Counted from the first letter of the stretch, positions 26,051 to 36,108 are shown. The stretch: DNA of 64,000 bases from Mycolicibacterium canariasense (GCF_002101555.1 NZ_LQOL01000054.1:42496-106495), one strand, 5' to 3'. The notes: a model not told the origin generated them from the sequence alone. Made by a program: numbers and translations.

Positions 26051-26907
26051 CGGAATTGCAGCTCTACCAATCGATGTGGGCCATGGAGGACCTGCCATGG
26101 CGGGGTGCACCGTGGACGCTGTCCGAACAGCTGGCGTGGATCGCTGGGGCGGGTTACACGGGCATCGGAGTCGACCTGGGGGCGCGCCGAGCTCCCTCGG
26201 CGACCGACATCGCCCCGTTGCTGGCCGAACACCGGCTGCGCGGTTGCGTCCTGGTGTTTGCCACCTCCGACGACGACATCCGCGAGGCAATTCGCTACGC
26301 GAGGGCCATCAGGGCGGACTGGATCATCTGTTGTGCAAGGGTATTCGGGTTCGATGCGCCCAGACTCGCGAATCTGCTCAGCGGGTGGCACCGGATGTGT
26401 GCGGACGCCGGCATCGAGATGGAGCTGGAGACGCATCGCAACACCGTCACCAACGATCTGCGGTTCACCTGCATGCTGCTCGAGGACCTCGACGACTCGA
26501 TCGAACTCGCCGCCGACCTGTCGCACTACGTATGCGCGCATGAGATCCCCGAGGCTCCCGAACCGGAATACGAATCCCTCGTCGCGACCATCCTCGACCG
26601 CTCGGGGTCCCTGCAGGGACGGATCGCCACACGTGCCCAGATCCAGGTGCCGCTCGCTCACCCGATGGCGCAGCCGTGGGAACCCCGGTTCCGAGATTGG
26701 TGGACACGAGGATTCGAGTCGTTGCTGCGGCGACACCCCGACCGTCCGGCCCGTTTCCTCACCGAACTCGGGACCACCCCGTACGCGATCACCGACGCGC
26801 AGGGCGTGCAGATCTCGGATCGCTGGGCAGAGTCATTGACACTGATGCGCTGGGCGGCAGACGCCTTCGACGCGGCACTCGGCGCGCGACCAGCGACGGC
26901 ACCATAG
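26047..26907 (+). CDS. TIM-barrel protein, sugar isomerase/epimerase-like
   Basis: 286-aa protein resembling the xylose isomerase-like TIM-barrel family. Evidence is barrel-strand motifs: GYTGIGVDLG, CVLVFATSDDDIREAI, MELETHRNTVTND (metal-type Glu and His) and IELAADLSHYVC. The metal-binding positions are plausible but not certain. ATG overlaps the dehydrogenase stop by 4 bp. Function unassigned; sugar phosphate isomerase, dehydratase or hydroxypyruvate isomerase-like roles are possible. Confidence 0.7.
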   Translation: MTELQLYQSMWAMEDLPWRGAPWTLSEQLAWIAGAGYTGIGVDLGARRAPSATDIAPLLAEHRLRGCVLVFATSDDDIREAIRYARAIRADWIICCARVFGFDAPRLANLLSGWHRMCADAGIEMELETHRNTVTNDLRFTCMLLEDLDDSIELAADLSHYVCAHEIPEAPEPEYESLVATILDRSGSLQGRIATRAQIQVPLAHPMAQPWEPRFRDWWTRGFESLLRRHPDRPARFLTELGTTPYAITDAQGVQISDRWAESLTLMRWAADAFDAALGARPATAP

Positions 26908-26924
26908 AGATTGGACGGCACACG

Positions 26925-28124
26925 ATGCACGATGTCGACTTCAGAACCACCTCCACGGGTAATCGGGTGGCGACGGGACCGCTCACCAGCGACAGCTCCC
27001 AACGCGCGTTGGTGCCCGCGCACGCGTACACCAGCGCCGCGGTCCACGAGCTCGAACGTGAGCGGATCTTCGCCGCCGGCTGGGTCTGGGCGGGCTATGC
27101 CCACTGGGTGGGCGAACCGGGACAGGTCAAGCCGGTCGCCGTTGCCGGCCAACCACTTCTGATGATCCGTGGCGAGGACGGTGAGATCCGGGTCTTCCAC
27201 AATTCGTGCCGGCATCGTGGGATGGCGCTGACGGAGGAACCCATCACGGTCAAGCGCCGGATCCAGTGCGCCTACCACTGCTGGTCCTACGACCTGGATG
27301 GCAGTCTCGCGGCGACTCCATACTTCCAGCGCGAACGCCAGGGGCGTAGCGGGCCTGCGGACAAGCGGGCGCTGGGCCTGCTGCCGGTGGCCAGCCGGGT
27401 GTGGGCGGGGATGGTGTTCGTCGACCTCGCCGAACGCGATATCGACACGGCGGCGGCGTCTTTCGATCGGTTTATCGGGCCGCTGGCGCAGCGATGGTCA
27501 CACATCGACTTCGACCGGATCCGGCTGGCCGAGGAGCGCGTGTTCGACGTCGCCGCCAACTGGAAACTCGTCGTGGAGAACTTCCTGGACTTCTACCACT
27601 TGCCGTTCATCCACCCACAGGTCGGCCCGGTGAATTCATCGCTGGACGTCGACGACGAGGTGCTGGCACCGGAGATCATCGGCGGCTGCTACCCGCGGGG
27701 CGCGACGGGGAAGGCGGCGAAGACGTCGGAGGCGCTGCCGTTCCTGGGCGAGGTTCCGCGGGAGAAGACCGAGAACCAGGACATCTTCTGTGTGTTCCCC
27801 AACGCCCTGCTGTTCCTGGAAGCGGATTGGTTTCAGGTGATCGGCTTCGAAGCGTTGAGCGCCGACCGTACCGTAGAGCACATGGCGATCTTCGTCGACC
27901 AAGACGGCACATCCGAGGACCACTCGGTGAACCGAAAACGTCTGGCCGAAGTGCTGTTCGGCGTCAACGAACAGGACCTGCCGATCCTGGACAAGCTGCA
28001 GGCAGGGCGCTATTCACCGGCATCTGACCGCACCAGCCTGGTGCCACACTGGGATCAGGTGACCGCCATGTTCCAGCAATTGGTCGCCGACCGCATCGCC
28101 GACCCTACAACCAAGGGGTACTGA
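26925..28124 (+). CDS. Rieske non-haem iron oxygenase, alpha subunit
   Basis: 399-aa oxygenase. The Rieske [2Fe-2S] site is C95-x-H97 ... C115-xx-H118 (CRHRG and CAYHCW). The catalytic iron site is D222-xx-H225-xxxx-H230 (ENFLDFYHLPFIH). ATG at 26925, 17 nt after the TIM-barrel stop. Such enzymes hydroxylate or demethylate substrates and need an electron-transfer reductase; none is encoded in this operon. Single-component alpha proteins of this type include carnitine and stachydrine/betaine oxygenases, consistent with an amino-acid-type importer, but the substrate is unknown. Confidence 0.9.
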   Translation: MHDVDFRTTSTGNRVATGPLTSDSSQRALVPAHAYTSAAVHELERERIFAAGWVWAGYAHWVGEPGQVKPVAVAGQPLLMIRGEDGEIRVFHNSCRHRGMALTEEPITVKRRIQCAYHCWSYDLDGSLAATPYFQRERQGRSGPADKRALGLLPVASRVWAGMVFVDLAERDIDTAAASFDRFIGPLAQRWSHIDFDRIRLAEERVFDVAANWKLVVENFLDFYHLPFIHPQVGPVNSSLDVDDEVLAPEIIGGCYPRGATGKAAKTSEALPFLGEVPREKTENQDIFCVFPNALLFLEADWFQVIGFEALSADRTVEHMAIFVDQDGTSEDHSVNRKRLAEVLFGVNEQDLPILDKLQAGRYSPASDRTSLVPHWDQVTAMFQQLVADRIADPTTKGY

Positions 28125-28126
28125 GC

Positions 28127-28894
<768 letters not shown>

Positions 28895-28942
28895 CGGAGT
28901 GGACCTCGCGCGTGCGACTGCTCGGCGATTCCTCCTGGGCCA

Positions 28943-29584
28943 TCACGGATTCCGCAGCGCCTGCAGATGCGCAATATCACTCAGTCGCACGAGTTGGCGG
29001 TTGTGGAACTCGTCGTCTTCGCACAACACCGTGATTCCCCCGGGACGGCTCCGAAAATTCACGTAACCGAGTCCGTCGATCGGCAGCCGCATGAAGGCGC
29101 TCACCACGAACGTCAACGCGAAACCGTGAGTCACCACCACACAATGCGAAGCCTGTCGGCCAAGAAGATCCTCGACGGCCGCATAGACCCGCGTTGCGAA
29201 TTCCCGCTTCGACTCCGAACCCACGATCCCTTCGTCATGGCCCATCCGGTCCCCCTCAGGCGGGGGCGGGACGAAGCGTTCCTCAAGCCACGCCTGAGGC
29301 CGCCCATCGGCGGCGCCGTACGACTTCTCCCGCAGCCGGCGATCGACAATCGCGGACACACCCAAAGCAGAACAGATCGCCTCCGCGGTCTCGGATGCAC
29401 GACGAAGGTCTGAAGTGACGACCACAACCGACTCCCCGGCCGGGACATCGGCCGACACCGCCTCAGCGATCGCCGCTGCATCCCGCGCGCCCCGCTCAGT
29501 GAGGCTCGAATCGTGCCACCCGCCCACCACACCCTCGACATGATGAGTGGCCTCCGGGTGCACGACGACGCTCAAGGTCCGCAT
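28943..29584 (-). CDS. Histidine phosphatase family protein (variant)
   Basis: 213-aa phosphoglycerate-mutase-like protein. The nucleophilic His is in VVHPEATHH, but the Arg of the usual RHG motif is replaced by Val. Other active-site parts remain: TSDLRRASETAEAI, REKSYG and VVTHGFAL. The frame opens at 29689; homology begins at MRTLSVVV so I chose ATG 29584 (29593 is the alternative). It may be a phosphatase with altered phosphate binding. Convergent with the aldolase. Confidence 0.75.
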   Translation of the reverse strand: MRTLSVVVHPEATHHVEGVVGGWHDSSLTERGARDAAAIAEAVSADVPAGESVVVVTSDLRRASETAEAICSALGVSAIVDRRLREKSYGAADGRPQAWLEERFVPPPPEGDRMGHDEGIVGSESKREFATRVYAAVEDLLGRQASHCVVVTHGFALTFVVSAFMRLPIDGLGYVNFRSRPGGITVLCEDDEFHNRQLVRLSDIAHLQALRNP

Positions 29585-29763
29585 CGGCACCATGATGCCT
29601 GCACCGCACCTCCCACGGGAGTCGCGTCGGCGGCCGTCGACCACACTGACCAGGCGATGTTCGGTTCCCCACCGCGAACGGCAAAGCACTTGCCGTTCGC
29701 TACGAATAGCGCCGACGGGCCGTCATCTGTGCCATTCTTGTGCATCGACTTGGAGGAGGCTCG

Positions 29764-30303
29764 ATGAACCCGATGGCGCGGTGGATGGCGGCCCCGGCGA
29801 TGCTGGCCGCGGCGGTAGCACTGGCCGCCTGTTCGTTCTCGGCCTCAGTGGGCGACAACACGGTGAGCAAGGACCAGGTCCAAAACCAGATCAGCGAGAA
29901 GGTCACCGAGCAGGGCGGCACCAAGCCCGCGTCGGTGACATGCCCGGCCGACCTGAAGGCCGAGATCGGCGCCACCCTGGACTGCACGATGTCCGACGGC
30001 TCCAAGGACTACGGCGTCAACGTCACCGTCACCAGCGTCGACGGCAAGACGGTGAACTTCGACATCGTGCAGACCGTCGACAAGAACGCGGTTGCCGAGC
30101 AGATCTCCCAGCAACTCAGCCAGCAGGTGGGACGAGCCCCCGAGTCCGTGACGTGTCCGTCGGATCTGAAGGGCGACAAGGGCCAGACACTGCGCTGCCA
30201 GCTCACCGACTCGGGTGAGACCTACGGCGTCACCGTGACCGTCACCAGTGTCAAGGGCGGCGACGTGAAATTCGATTTCAAGGTCGACGACCAGCCGCAG
30301 TAG
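29764..30303 (+). CDS. DUF4333 lipoprotein with two repeats
   Basis: 179-aa secreted protein. Signal peptide with lipobox LAAC, then two DUF4333 repeats of about 70 residues: PASVTCPADLKAEIGATLDC and PESVTCPSDLKGDKGQTLRC, each with a conserved Cys pair. DUF4333 proteins are common and uncharacterised in mycobacteria. The start follows GGAGGAGG (29752-29759). An ATG further upstream (29740) is less likely. Confidence 0.8.
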   Translation: MNPMARWMAAPAMLAAAVALAACSFSASVGDNTVSKDQVQNQISEKVTEQGGTKPASVTCPADLKAEIGATLDCTMSDGSKDYGVNVTVTSVDGKTVNFDIVQTVDKNAVAEQISQQLSQQVGRAPESVTCPSDLKGDKGQTLRCQLTDSGETYGVTVTVTSVKGGDVKFDFKVDDQPQ

Positions 30304-30491
30304 CGAATCAGCGGGCGAGCTCGGCCAGCACGGTGATCGGGTGCACCGCCGCGCCGGGCCGGTGATGTGTCTGCACTGTGCGGCATGTCCGAAGTCGCTG
30401 GGAGTTGACTGTGGCCACCAGCGTTCGCCGGTTCCGGTCGACACACTGAATGCTGCGGCCATCTCGCCGTCATCCGAAGGAGGAGTACACC

Positions 30492-30860
30492 ATGCACGTC
30501 CGACCGACCCGTCTTGCCATCGGCGCAGGCACCCTGGCCGCATCCGCCTTGTTCGGGTTGTTCGGCGCGATCCCCTCCGCGTTCGCCAACCAGGACCCGG
30601 CGGCCGACCCGCCGAACTGCACCGCCGCAGACCTGGAGGGGGTACGCGCCGGCGTCTCGGCAGCCACGTCGGCCTACCTGTTCACCCATCCGGACGTCAA
30701 CAACTTCTTCACCAGCCTCAAAGGTCTCACCAGAGAGCAGACGGTGGCCAAGGTGAAGACCTACATGGCCCAGAATCCGCAGACCCACGACGAGCTCGTC
30801 GGGATCCGGCAGCCGCTGCAGGACCTGAAGAACCGCTGCGGGCAGGCACCCGGCGCCTGA
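30492..30860 (+). CDS. Secreted haem-binding (haemophore-like) protein
   Basis: 122-aa protein with a signal peptide ending SAFA. The mature part has ATSAYLFTHPDVNNFFTSL and a conserved Cys near the end (LKNRCGQ) matched by one near the start (PNCTAADL). The pattern AYLxxHPxxNxxxT ... QPLxDLxxRC matches the Rv0203-type haem-binding proteins. ATG at 30492 follows AGGAG. Haem binding is inferred from family resemblance only. Confidence 0.75.
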   Translation: MHVRPTRLAIGAGTLAASALFGLFGAIPSAFANQDPAADPPNCTAADLEGVRAGVSAATSAYLFTHPDVNNFFTSLKGLTREQTVAKVKTYMAQNPQTHDELVGIRQPLQDLKNRCGQAPGA

Positions 30861-30912
30861 CGCCGCGCTGACGGCGGGGCACGACCGCCGCACCCCGGCG
30901 CTACCTCCTTGT

Positions 30913-30918
30913 TAGCCT
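30913..30918 (+). promoter_or_regulatory. -10 box, leaderless promoter of metallopeptidase operon
   Basis: TAGCCT ends eight bases before the A of the ATG at 30926. No ribosome site. Confidence 0.4.
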
Positions 30919-30925
30919 TTGCCTC

Positions 30926-32371
30926 ATGCAGCGGTGGGCGCGACGCACGGGCTCGGTGACCGCGGCCGTACTGGCCGCGCTGCTCGTGTTGACCGGTTGC
31001 AGCACAACGGTGCTCGACGGACACGCTGTGTCGATGTTGTACGACCCCACCCGGGCCGGTGGCCTGCCGGCGAAGGACGGCTACAGCGGGCCGCGGGCCG
31101 GGGCACCGGAACCGACCAGCAGCGCCGTCAACAGCGACGGTGGCCCGGCCGATCACCTCGCCCTGCTCGCCGTCGACGATCTGCAAGATTTCTGGTCGCA
31201 CAACTGGGACGGGGCGCTGAGCGGGACATTCTCGCCGGTGTCGGGTTTGGTGTCATACGACTCCAACAGCTCCAACAATCCGGACGTGTGCGGCGGCGGC
31301 CTGACCGATATGGCCAACGCGTTCTACTGCTTCGACAACGACACCATGGCGTGGGATCGGGGCAGTTTCATCCCCGGTGCGGCGAAGTACTTCGGCGATA
31401 TGGGCGTAGTCGGCATCATGGCGCACGAATTCGGCCATGCCGTCCAGGCCAAGGCCCACCTGGTGGAGAAGGGCACACCGGTCCTGGTGAAGGAGCAGCA
31501 GGCCGACTGCTTCGCCGGCGTCTATCTGCACTGGGTCGCGTCCGGCAAATCGCCGCGGTTCTCCCTGAGCACCGGTGACGGCCTCAATCACGTTCTGGCA
31601 GGCGCGATCTATATCCGCGACCCGTTGATGACGCAGGAGGAGGCGCTGGCCACCGGCGACGCCCACGGCTCGGCCCTCGACCGGATCAGCGCCTTCCAGA
31701 TCGGGTTCAGCGGCAACGCCGATCAGTGTGCGGCCATCGACATGGCCGAGATCAAGAAACGTCAGGGCGACCTTCCGCAGTTCCTGTCGTATGACGCCTA
31801 CGGCTATCCGGCCACCGGTGACAGCCCCATCAATGCCGACCTGCTGAACAAGCTGATGGCGTCGCTGAACCAGATTTTCGCGCCCACCAGCCCGCCCCAG
31901 CTGAGTCTGGAGCCCGAGACCTGCCCCGATGCGAAACCGACATCACCCGCGTCGTATTGCCCGGCCACCAACACCATCGGCATCGACATGCCGGCTCTCG
32001 AAGAGGCCGGCACCCCGCGCAGTGAGAGCCAAGGCGTGCTGCTGCAGGGTGACAACACGGCATTGTCCATGGTCACCTCCCGCTATGTCCTTGCGCTGCA
32101 ACGCCAGCGGGGCGCACCGCTGCAGTCGACCACCACGGCCCTGCGGACGGCCTGCCTCACCGGCATCGCGCAGAGCAAGATGACCGAGCCGGGCAGCCCG
32201 CTGATGCTGTCGGCGGGCGACACCGACGAAGCGATCTCCGGACTGCTCACCAGCGGCCTGGTGGCCAGCGACGTCGACGGCGCCACGGCGCTGGCGGGTT
32301 TCACCCGGATCCTGGCGTACCGGGCCGGTCTGCAGGGCGACGCCGAACAGTGCTATCAGAGGTTCTCCTGA
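30926..32371 (+). CDS. Putative zinc metallopeptidase lipoprotein (copy 1)
   Basis: 481-aa surface protein. Lipobox VLTGC near residue 25. Zinc site MAHEFGHAVQ (HExxH) and, about 30 residues later, EQQADCFAG, the third-ligand motif typical of the YpfJ-type (PF04228-like) neutral zinc peptidases. Six or more cysteines occur in the exported part. The stop overlaps the kinase start by 1 bp. A paralogue with the same architecture lies at 53065-54507. The substrate is unknown. Confidence 0.82.
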   Translation: MQRWARRTGSVTAAVLAALLVLTGCSTTVLDGHAVSMLYDPTRAGGLPAKDGYSGPRAGAPEPTSSAVNSDGGPADHLALLAVDDLQDFWSHNWDGALSGTFSPVSGLVSYDSNSSNNPDVCGGGLTDMANAFYCFDNDTMAWDRGSFIPGAAKYFGDMGVVGIMAHEFGHAVQAKAHLVEKGTPVLVKEQQADCFAGVYLHWVASGKSPRFSLSTGDGLNHVLAGAIYIRDPLMTQEEALATGDAHGSALDRISAFQIGFSGNADQCAAIDMAEIKKRQGDLPQFLSYDAYGYPATGDSPINADLLNKLMASLNQIFAPTSPPQLSLEPETCPDAKPTSPASYCPATNTIGIDMPALEEAGTPRSESQGVLLQGDNTALSMVTSRYVLALQRQRGAPLQSTTTALRTACLTGIAQSKMTEPGSPLMLSAGDTDEAISGLLTSGLVASDVDGATALAGFTRILAYRAGLQGDAEQCYQRFS

Positions 32372-33801
32372 TGAACATCCGGGTCGGGGCGAGGTTCGGG
32401 CCGTACGAGCTGCGCACGCTGCTGGGTGTCGGCGGTATGGGCGAGGTGTACCAGGCCTTCGACACGGTGAAGGGCCGATTGGTCGCGCTGAAGCTGCTGC
32501 GGCCCGAACTGGCCGCTGATCCGTCCTTCCAGGAGCGGTTCCGGCGGGAATCGAGGATCGCCGCGCAATTGCACGAGCCGCACATCATTCCCGTTCACGA
32601 TTTCGGTGACATCGACGGTGTGCTCTTTATCGACATGCGCCTGGTGTCCGGTCTTGATCTGAAATCTGTTCTTGTGCAACAGGGTCCGCTACACCCCGGC
32701 CGAGCGGTGGCCGTGCTGAGCCAGATTGCGGCCGCCCTGGATGCCGCCCACGCCGCCGGCTTGACCCACCGTGACGTCAAACCCGAGAACGTGTTGTTGA
32801 CCGCCGACGACTTCGCCTACCTGGTGGACTTCGGTATCGCGCGGTCGGGCACCGACAGCGGATTGACCACCGCCGGTTCGGCGATCGGGTCATGCGCCTA
32901 CATGGCCCCGGAACGGTTCACCGACGGTTACGTCGGTCCACCCACCGATGTCTACTCACTGGCCTGCCTGCTCTACGAACTCCTGACCGGGACACCGCCA
33001 TTCCCCGCCGGTGACATCGCCATGCTGATGAATGCACACCTGTTCTCGCCGCCACCCCGGCCCAGCATGGTCAGGCCGGGTGTCAGCCCCGCCTTCGACG
33101 ACGTGGTGGCCTGGGGCATGGCCAAGGACCCGGCGCACCGCTGCCCGAGCGCAGGCGGGCTGGCACGTGCCGCCGCCGCGGCGGCGGTTGCCGTCCAGAC
33201 GACACCGTCTGCACCCACCGTGCTCGACGGAAAGGCGTCCGGGACCGTTTCCCGGACAACGCGTTCCAGCCGCCCACTTCTACTCGGCGCACTGGGACTG
33301 GTCGTGCTGGTGGTGGCGGCCGGCGCCGCGGCATGGCTGATTCTCGGTGGGGACGACACCACGACGGCCGTACCGACGACGGTGACCCGCACCGCCCTGC
33401 CCGCCCCCACCACCGCAACATCCCACAGCGCAGTGCTGACGACCACGTCGGCGGTTGCCCCTCGGGCGTCACTGCCGGGAACTGATGTCCTCGGCTTTCT
33501 GGCCTATCCCGGTGCGCGGTGTGATCCGGCCCAGGTTCCCGTCGCCCTCGGGCTGACCGCGCAGTCCGCGGTGGTCATCTGCCAAAGCCCCGCCGGTGCC
33601 CTGGTTTACCGCGGTGTCCGACTGAACGACAACGCCGGTATCGAACTCGGCGACGCGGTGCACGTGCCTGGCGGGGGATTCGACATCACCAATCCCACTG
33701 ATGGAACGCAGTATCAGGTCCGCGATACGGCGCTGACCATCATCGGCTCCGACGGCACCGTACACACCGAACCGATGGAGCAGTATGCGTCGACGTTCTG
33801 A
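32371..33801 (+). CDS. Membrane Ser/Thr protein kinase
   Basis: 476-aa PknB-type kinase. ATP site GVGGMGEVY and Lys41 in VALKLL, catalytic loop HRDVKPEN (133-140), DFG (153-155). One membrane segment (302-326) places a Thr/Pro-rich stalk and a globular domain of about 130 residues outside the cell; it has no PASTA repeats. ATG at 32371 overlaps the peptidase stop. The coupling of surface peptidase and sensor kinase suggests a signalling unit; the signal is unknown. Confidence 0.92.
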   Translation: MNIRVGARFGPYELRTLLGVGGMGEVYQAFDTVKGRLVALKLLRPELAADPSFQERFRRESRIAAQLHEPHIIPVHDFGDIDGVLFIDMRLVSGLDLKSVLVQQGPLHPGRAVAVLSQIAAALDAAHAAGLTHRDVKPENVLLTADDFAYLVDFGIARSGTDSGLTTAGSAIGSCAYMAPERFTDGYVGPPTDVYSLACLLYELLTGTPPFPAGDIAMLMNAHLFSPPPRPSMVRPGVSPAFDDVVAWGMAKDPAHRCPSAGGLARAAAAAAVAVQTTPSAPTVLDGKASGTVSRTTRSSRPLLLGALGLVVLVVAAGAAAWLILGGDDTTTAVPTTVTRTALPAPTTATSHSAVLTTTSAVAPRASLPGTDVLGFLAYPGARCDPAQVPVALGLTAQSAVVICQSPAGALVYRGVRLNDNAGIELGDAVHVPGGGFDITNPTDGTQYQVRDTALTIIGSDGTVHTEPMEQYASTF

Positions 33802-33807
33802 GGCCCG

Positions 33808-34359
33808 ATGACGACACCGACAGACCCGTTGCAGCCCTGGTGGACCCGCCCCGGTGGTGCGCCCCCGCCCGGCGCCGCACCACCGCCACCAGCGCCGGCA
33901 CCGGCCTCCCGGGCGCCGTATCCGCCGCCACCGCAGCGGCAGCCCGCGCCACCGCCGCCCGAGGACCCCAACCGCTATCGGCTGCCGCCCTCGCCACCCC
34001 ACGCGCACCGGGCACCGAGCCAGTCCCCCCGACGAAATGTGTTGCTGCTCGGCGGGATCGGCGCCGCCATTGCGCTGATGGCCGTCGCGGCGGTCGGTGT
34101 CTGGGCGTGGAAGTTCCGCAACAGCACCGTCATCGACGTGGCACAGGCCGAAGCCGGTGTGCGGCAGATCCTGTCCGATCCGATCAACGGCTACGGGTCG
34201 AACACGATCAGCGCCTTGCGCTGCAACGACGGCAAGAACCCGTCCGCGGCCAAAGGTGACAGCTTCACCTGCGAGGTGGAGATCAACGGCACGGTGCGGC
34301 ATGTCACCGCGGTGTTCTCCGACGACAAAGGCACCTTCGCCGTCGACGGGCCGCGCTGA
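33808..34359 (+). CDS. Pro-rich membrane protein with DUF4333 domain
   Basis: 183-aa protein: Pro-rich cytoplasmic start (residues 1-75), one membrane helix (VLLLGGIGAAIALMAVAAVG), then an extracellular DUF4333 domain with the Cys pair in SALRCNDGKNP and DSFTCEVEING. It starts 6 nt after the kinase stop, so it belongs to the same operon; the Pro/Thr-rich tail could be a kinase substrate (inference). Confidence 0.8.
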   Translation: MTTPTDPLQPWWTRPGGAPPPGAAPPPPAPAPASRAPYPPPPQRQPAPPPPEDPNRYRLPPSPPHAHRAPSQSPRRNVLLLGGIGAAIALMAVAAVGVWAWKFRNSTVIDVAQAEAGVRQILSDPINGYGSNTISALRCNDGKNPSAAKGDSFTCEVEINGTVRHVTAVFSDDKGTFAVDGPR

Positions 34360-34363
34360 GCGA

Positions 34364-35623
34364 TTACGGCCCGCCGGGACGCTTGTGCTGGTGCCCGTGC
34401 ACGCCCTCGGCATAAGCGGTCTCGGCGTGCTGGGTGAAATCGATACCCGCCAGCTCGTCTTCCCGGGTGACCCGAAATCCAAGCGTCATGTCGATGAGCT
34501 TGGCGATGCCGAACGACACCGCGAAGGCGAAGACTGCGACCACCACGATGGCCACCGATTGCTTACCCAACTGGGTCAGCCCACCGCCGTACAACAGGCC
34601 CGACGGGCCGCCGGAGATCATCTCCGCCGCCAGCACGCCGATCAGGAACGTGCCGACCACACCGCCCACGAAGTGCACCCCGACCACGTCGAGCGAATCG
34701 TCGTAACCCGCCCGGAACTTCCACCCGATGGCATACGAACACACAACCCCAGCGACGGTGCCGACCACGGCCGCACCGACCGGCGTCACGAACCCGCACG
34801 AGGGGGTGATCGCGACCAGGCCGGCAACCACACCCGACGCGGCACCGAACGTGGTGGGACGGCCGTCGCGCACCCGTTCGACCGCGAGCCAGCCCAGCAT
34901 TCCGAGGCAGCCGGCAACCAGCGTGTTGAGGAAGATGACCGCGGCCTTGCCGTCGACGGCGAATGCCGACCCGGCGTTGAAACCGAACCAGCCGAACCAC
35001 AGCAGCCCCACGCCGAGCAGTACGAAGGGCAGGTTGTGCGGGCGCATGGCCTCGGATTTGAAGCCGATGCGCGGACCGAGCACCAGGGCCAGCGCCAGCG
35101 CCGAGGCGCCCGACACGATCTCCACCACCAGCCCGCCGGCGTAGTCCAGCGCACCGAACGTCGTCAGCCAGCCACCCGGGCCCCACACCCAGTGCGCCAC
35201 CGGGGCGTAGACCAGCAAGGTCCACACCGGCAGGAAGACGATCCATGCCGAGAACCTGGCCCGGTCGGCGATCGCGCCGCTGACCAGCGCCGCCGTCAAG
35301 ATCGCGAATGCCAACTGGAAGGTGACGAACAGCAGTTCCGGCACGTTCGACCGGACGGCCGCGAGGTCGATGTTGGCCAGGCCGAGATGGTCCAGGTTGC
35401 CGATCAGGCCGGATCCCGCATCGGCGCCGAAGGCCAGGCTGTATCCGGCCAGCAGCCAGGTCACGGTGACCACCGGGATGGCGATGAAGCTCATCATGAT
35501 CATGTTGAGCACGCCGGTGGAGCGCACCATCCCGCCGTAGAAGATCGCCAGACCGGGCGTCATCAACAACACCAACGCGGTGCTGGCGAGCAGCCAAGCG
35601 GTCGCGGCCGGATCGATCTGCAC
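34364..35623 (-). CDS. amt: Ammonium transporter with Glu at first twin-His site
   Basis: 419-aa Amt/MEP channel with 11 predicted membrane segments. NH3-conduction motifs are clear (DYAGGLVVEIVSG, FGWFGFNAGS, DVVGVHFVGG). The first His of the conserved pair is replaced by Glu (E168 in GGLVVEI, where AmtB has H168); the second, H317, is kept. Start GTG at 35623 with a strong AAGGAG. No glnK/glnB gene is next to it. The closest characterised case of this change is the yeast Mep1/3 type. Convergent with the DUF4333 gene, 4 bp apart. Confidence 0.92.
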   Translation of the reverse strand: MQIDPAATAWLLASTALVLLMTPGLAIFYGGMVRSTGVLNMIMMSFIAIPVVTVTWLLAGYSLAFGADAGSGLIGNLDHLGLANIDLAAVRSNVPELLFVTFQLAFAILTAALVSGAIADRARFSAWIVFLPVWTLLVYAPVAHWVWGPGGWLTTFGALDYAGGLVVEIVSGASALALALVLGPRIGFKSEAMRPHNLPFVLLGVGLLWFGWFGFNAGSAFAVDGKAAVIFLNTLVAGCLGMLGWLAVERVRDGRPTTFGAASGVVAGLVAITPSCGFVTPVGAAVVGTVAGVVCSYAIGWKFRAGYDDSLDVVGVHFVGGVVGTFLIGVLAAEMISGGPSGLLYGGGLTQLGKQSVAIVVVAVFAFAVSFGIAKLIDMTLGFRVTREDELAGIDFTQHAETAYAEGVHGHQHKRPGGP

Positions 35624-35766
35624 ACGGACTCCTTCGTCTCAGGGCAAACGCTCGGACGAGAGTACGACACGGTGTTATCGGTCCGTGCCAGGCACCGCAC
35701 CGTGATGCAGTTTGTGATGCCGGTCAGGTCCCCCTACGACGTGGAGGCCACGGGTGGTCTGTGTCG

Positions 35767-36105
35767 CTAGCCCGGTGACCCTTGGGATTCAGCCCAGCTG
35801 GTCAAGAACTGTTTGATCTTGGCGATCGCCTTCGGGATTTCGACGTTTGGTTCGAAATCCTCACGGGTATAGCCGCGTTCGGCGGCCGCCAGCATCAGGG
35901 CGTTGACGATCTCAAGTTCCGACCAGACTTCGTAAAACTCGCCGGCCCGTGGATCGTCCGCCGATTCTGCACTCAACGCCGCATCCTCGAGCCGCCACAC
36001 GAACTCTTGGAACTCGACGGCTCCGGATTCAAAATCCTTGATCAGCTCGAGCGAGTACCGCAGGTAGTTTTTATGCTCCTCAAACCGGAACGCGACATTG
36101 GCCAT
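35767..36105 (-). CDS. Putative immunity protein for the adjacent toxin
   Basis: 112-aa acidic, alpha-helical protein (FRFEEHKNYLRYSLELIKDF and EFVWRLEDAAL). The N-terminal helix pattern and the acidic WRLEDA run resemble colicin D/CDI-type immunity proteins. It starts 3 nt after the toxin stop on the same strand, the standard toxin-immunity order. No name can be given; assignment rests on position and general resemblance. Confidence 0.6.
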   Translation of the reverse strand: MANVAFRFEEHKNYLRYSLELIKDFESGAVEFQEFVWRLEDAALSAESADDPRAGEFYEVWSELEIVNALMLAAAERGYTREDFEPNVEIPKAIAKIKQFLTSWAESQGSPG

Positions 36106-36108
36106 GCG

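Noticed and set aside
30306..30374. Minus-strand fragment reading PGAAVHPITVLAELAR before a stop
   Set aside because: The end looks protein-like and could be a decayed gene's last codons, but the frame is only about 22 codons from any start and cannot be supported as a gene.
34097..35770. 557-aa plus-strand frame covering the Amt gene
   Set aside because: It lies antisense to a clear Amt transporter and begins inside the DUF4333 gene; it has no protein-like motifs.
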